A DNA stretch of 64,000 nucleotides, taken from Mannheimia pernigra. GTDB lineage: Bacteria; Pseudomonadota; Gammaproteobacteria; Enterobacterales; Pasteurellaceae. The translations under genes were made by a program, and so were the position numbers. The stretch covers positions 1,736,001 to 1,800,000 of the forward strand of contig NZ_CP055305.1 of the NCBI RefSeq assembly GCF_013377995.1, read 5' to 3'. The notes beneath the pieces are model-generated. The model had not been told where the DNA came from. It did not search any database and saw only the letters and a program-made list of their open reading frames with translations. Each line of letters starts with the position of its first letter. Position 1 is the first letter of the stretch. Of this stretch, positions 61,758-64,000 are shown piece after piece.

Positions 61758-62357
61758 TCAAGGCTTAATTTCAATTTCAGCCCGATGTATAACTGATAAA
61801 AACAGCTCATCAATTTCCTCATTTGTTACAGCAATGCAACCGTGTGTCCAATCTTTCAGTAAGTGGTTACGTCCGATATCGCCAAATCCATTGCGTAAAC
61901 CGTGAATTTTAATTAATCCGCCCGCTGATTTCCCTTGAGCCTCTGCGAATGCCTTGTCTTGACTGTTAGGATAAGAAATACCCAGATTTTTATGATAGCT
62001 GCTGTTTTTGTTTCGTTCATTGATGGTATAAATCCCCTCAGGGGTTTTGCCATCGCCTTCAAATTGTTTATGCCCTATTGGATTAAAACCTAAAGAAATT
62101 GGATAAATTTTAATAAGTTTATCCCCATTATAAGCAAACATTTGACGTTGTCCTTTGAGTACCACCAAACGAGTAATTTCAATTCCTTCTGGTAAAGATT
62201 CAAAATTTTTTACCATTGGTGCAGCCTCAATCTCACCTTCAAGTAATTGTTTTGGTATCATTCGACTTATCTCCTTAGCCTGTATTAATAAACAGATTGA
62301 TACCATAGCAACTATTAGCCCACCTATAAACAACACAATCTTAATTAATTTACTCAT
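61758..62357 (-). CDS. L,D-transpeptidase (YkuD domain)
   Basis: The ATG at 62357, after GAGGAA, gives 199 residues with an N-terminal membrane helix (SKLIKIVLFIGGLIVAMVSIC region). The YkuD domain follows: LVVLKGQRQMFAYNGDKLIKIYPIS, FEGDGKTPEGIYTI, and the catalytic box HGLRNG...DWTHGCIAVTNEE with the active-site Cys. It forms 3-3 peptidoglycan crosslinks or links lipoproteins, or is a related short YafK/ErfK type. It is 10 bp downstream of the DUF1287 gene and probably co-transcribed. Confidence 0.88.
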   Translation of the reverse strand: MSKLIKIVLFIGGLIVAMVSICLLIQAKEISRMIPKQLLEGEIEAAPMVKNFESLPEGIEITRLVVLKGQRQMFAYNGDKLIKIYPISLGFNPIGHKQFEGDGKTPEGIYTINERNKNSSYHKNLGISYPNSQDKAFAEAQGKSAGGLIKIHGLRNGFGDIGRNHLLKDWTHGCIAVTNEEIDELFLSVIHRAEIEIKP

Positions 62358-62367
62358 TTTTTCCTCA

Positions 62368-62952
62368 CTATTTGAATTTAATGTTTTCAGGTAATCGATA
62401 GTGCCCAACTATTTTATACTTAAATAAAATATCTTCTTCAACTGTACCTCTGCCTATATTGTGAATAATAAGCGGCGTGCCATCAGCTGATTTTTTATCT
62501 GAGACAAGACCAATATGTGGGAGATTCTTCGGTAGCCGCCAAGTTACAATATCCCCTGCTTGGAAGCTATTGATATCGGTTAATGATAATGTTTTTCCAT
62601 AACGGCTGAAAAAAGTTTCTAAATTAGGGACACGGCGATGATCGATATTTGTATCCGTATTTTTCAAGCCCCATAACTTAGGGTATTTCTCCCACGCAGA
62701 TTTCATATCTTTATTGACCGCTTGTTGCAAATCTAATCCTTGCAAACGATAAGCCCGAATCACCACATCAGTGCAAACACCGGTTGTTGCCGGCACATCC
62801 CCCATCGGGAAATCAATTTTACTATATTGAGGATCATAACTCACCGTTACGCCAATTTGTTTTCTGGCATTTTCGACCAAAACATTCCCATAAGCCAACA
62901 CAGAACCGAAAAGAAAAACCGATAAGTATGCGAATTTTAACCTGTTTTGCAT
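62368..62952 (-). CDS. DUF1287 domain protein, secreted
   Basis: The 194-residue protein has a signal peptide (cleavage near VLA) and a DUF1287 domain: ARKQIGVTVSYDPQYSKIDFPMGDVP, GVCTDVVIRAYRLQGLDL with a likely catalytic Cys, and NLPHIGLVSDKKS with a His. The Cys/His layout resembles NlpC/P60-type papain folds (E. coli YijF is a member). The role is not established; its neighbour suggests peptidoglycan. Confidence 0.85.
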   Translation of the reverse strand: MQNRLKFAYLSVFLFGSVLAYGNVLVENARKQIGVTVSYDPQYSKIDFPMGDVPATTGVCTDVVIRAYRLQGLDLQQAVNKDMKSAWEKYPKLWGLKNTDTNIDHRRVPNLETFFSRYGKTLSLTDINSFQAGDIVTWRLPKNLPHIGLVSDKKSADGTPLIIHNIGRGTVEEDILFKYKIVGHYRLPENIKFK

Positions 62953-63080
62953 TATTGACCCTAAAATAAAGTTAATTTTATTGATTTATCGACCTTTTCA
63001 TTTCTACTTTGTTCAATGATTTCTTCAAATAATAAAATCAAGGTATAATTTGGCAAACTGGTTAGAAAAAGAGAATAATA

Positions 63081-64000
63081 ATGAAAAAACTACTCGTGAT
63101 CCGAAATGATAAAATCGGTGATTTTATGGTTTGCTTTCCTGCATTTGCGATGTTGAAGCAGTCTATGCCAGAAGTAACAATTACCGCCCTTGTGCCCAAC
63201 TATACCGCTCCACTTGCAGAACTTTGCCCTTCTATTGATAAGGTCATTATTGATACGCCAAACAAGAAAGATAAAAATGACTTTAATCGTATTTTACAAG
63301 CGGTCAAAAATGAACAATTTGATGCAGTTATTTGTTTCGTCTCAGATTGGTATAATGCAAAACTCACTTGGCATAGTGGAATTAAATATCGCTTAGCCCC
63401 TGCCACTAAGTTATTTCAGTTTTTATATAATCATCGCTTAACGCAACGCCGCTCTCAATCTGCAAAAGCGGAATCAGAATACAATTTGGATTTAGCCCGT
63501 GCATTTTTAGCTCAACATAACGTTAACATTGTAGAGCCTAAAACGCCTTATTTAGCTTTTGATGGGGCAACTATCCAAGCACAAAAAACTAAACTATGTA
63601 ACCAGCTAAACATCACAACCAATAAAAAATGGCTATTTGTACATAGTTCGACAGGCGGTTCTGCTAATAATTTATCTCTTGAGCAATATGCAGAATTAAT
63701 TCAAGGTATTTTGGCTGAATTTAAGTGCTATGTTGTCCTCACAGCAGGGAAAGGCGAAAGTGAGAAAGCAAATAGGCTAGCTCAGAAAGTCAATAATAGT
63801 AATGTAGTGGTATATGATAAAAACGATGGGCTAATAGACTTCTCTTGCTCCCTTGCTTGTGCAGACTTATTTATTGCCGGCTCAACTGGTCCATTACATA
63901 TTAGCGGAGCATTGAATATTCCAACCATTGGATTTTATCCAAGCCGGCTTTCTGCGATTCCTCGTCGCTGGAAACCCATTAATGATGCGGACAAACATAT
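63081..64000 (+). CDS. Glycosyltransferase family 9 (heptosyltransferase-like), N-terminal part
   Basis: A frame starts ATG at 63081 after a GAGAATAATA region and runs off the right edge (306 codons seen). It opens MKKLLVIRNDKIGDFMVCFPA, the nucleotide-sugar side strand of family 9 enzymes. Later it has LFVHSSTGGSANNLSLEQYAELI and ADLFIAGSTGPLHISGALNIPTIGFYP, the ADP-heptose binding region. It likely adds heptose to lipopolysaccharide core at the inner membrane. The C-terminus is missing. Confidence 0.88.
   Translation, partial: MKKLLVIRNDKIGDFMVCFPAFAMLKQSMPEVTITALVPNYTAPLAELCPSIDKVIIDTPNKKDKNDFNRILQAVKNEQFDAVICFVSDWYNAKLTWHSGIKYRLAPATKLFQFLYNHRLTQRRSQSAKAESEYNLDLARAFLAQHNVNIVEPKTPYLAFDGATIQAQKTKLCNQLNITTNKKWLFVHSSTGGSANNLSLEQYAELIQGILAEFKCYVVLTAGKGESEKANRLAQKVNNSNVVVYDKNDGLIDFSCSLACADLFIAGSTGPLHISGALNIPTIGFYPSRLSAIPRRWKPINDADKH

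Overview
The window is a chromosome segment of a gammaproteobacterium of the family Pasteurellaceae. The ACAAGCGGT/ACCGCTTGT word recurs throughout, often with an AT-rich tail reading TTTGCAAA. This is the DNA uptake signal of the Actinobacillus pleuropneumoniae / Mannheimia / Bibersteinia type, not the Haemophilus influenzae type. The AT-rich base composition, the iron transporter fbpABC and a trimeric autotransporter fit that group. I cannot name the species from sequence alone.

Layout. 1-8441 (minus): start of cydD, then tamB, tamA, a divergent polysaccharide deacetylase and envC. 8610-12700: gpmA (plus), then frr, pyrH, tsf and rpsB (minus) with a probable S2 autoregulatory leader. 13078-17535 (plus): ferric iron transporter fbpABC and a DsbA/FrnE-like protein. 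17596-26225 (minus): yjgR, rhlB and the conserved set recO-era-rnc-lepB-lepA; its era-recO and rnc-era gaps carry two non-coding palindromic elements. 26495-27724 (plus): pucG-like aminotransferase. 27922-32894 (plus): phase-variable YadA-like adhesin, out of frame in this sequence, and a periplasmic partner gene. 33050-36407 (plus): doxX, hvfA, hvfB, hvfC, an ECF sigma factor and a tiny zinc-type anti-sigma factor. This is a metal-stress operon that makes a modified Cys-rich peptide. 36523-53314: allantoin catabolism island. 53401-64000: housekeeping genes (tRNA-Leu, xseA, initiator tRNA, mltA, cvpA-purF, rnhA, argG), a frameshifted M23 peptidase, an L,D-transpeptidase, a DUF1287 protein and the start of a family 9 glycosyltransferase.

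The allantoin island encodes a complete energy-yielding route. NCS1 permeases import allantoin. AllB makes allantoate, AllC makes ureidoglycine, AllE makes ureidoglycolate and AllD makes oxalurate. AllF-AllG (here one fused 999-residue protein) with AllH would convert oxalurate and phosphate to oxamate and carbamoyl phosphate, and a carbamate kinase makes ATP. The distant pucG gene gives a second way to oxalurate. An LctP-type carrier in the operon is a good candidate for oxamate export. AllB and the NCS1 permease each occur twice, as two linked pairs.

Most notable observations: the AllF-AllG fusion and the candidate oxamate carrier; the hvf bufferin-like operon with its own sigma/anti-sigma pair; the C8 tract that switches the adhesin off; a near-perfect PurR-type operator in front of argG; and a three-copy composite hairpin repeat in and around the allantoin genes.
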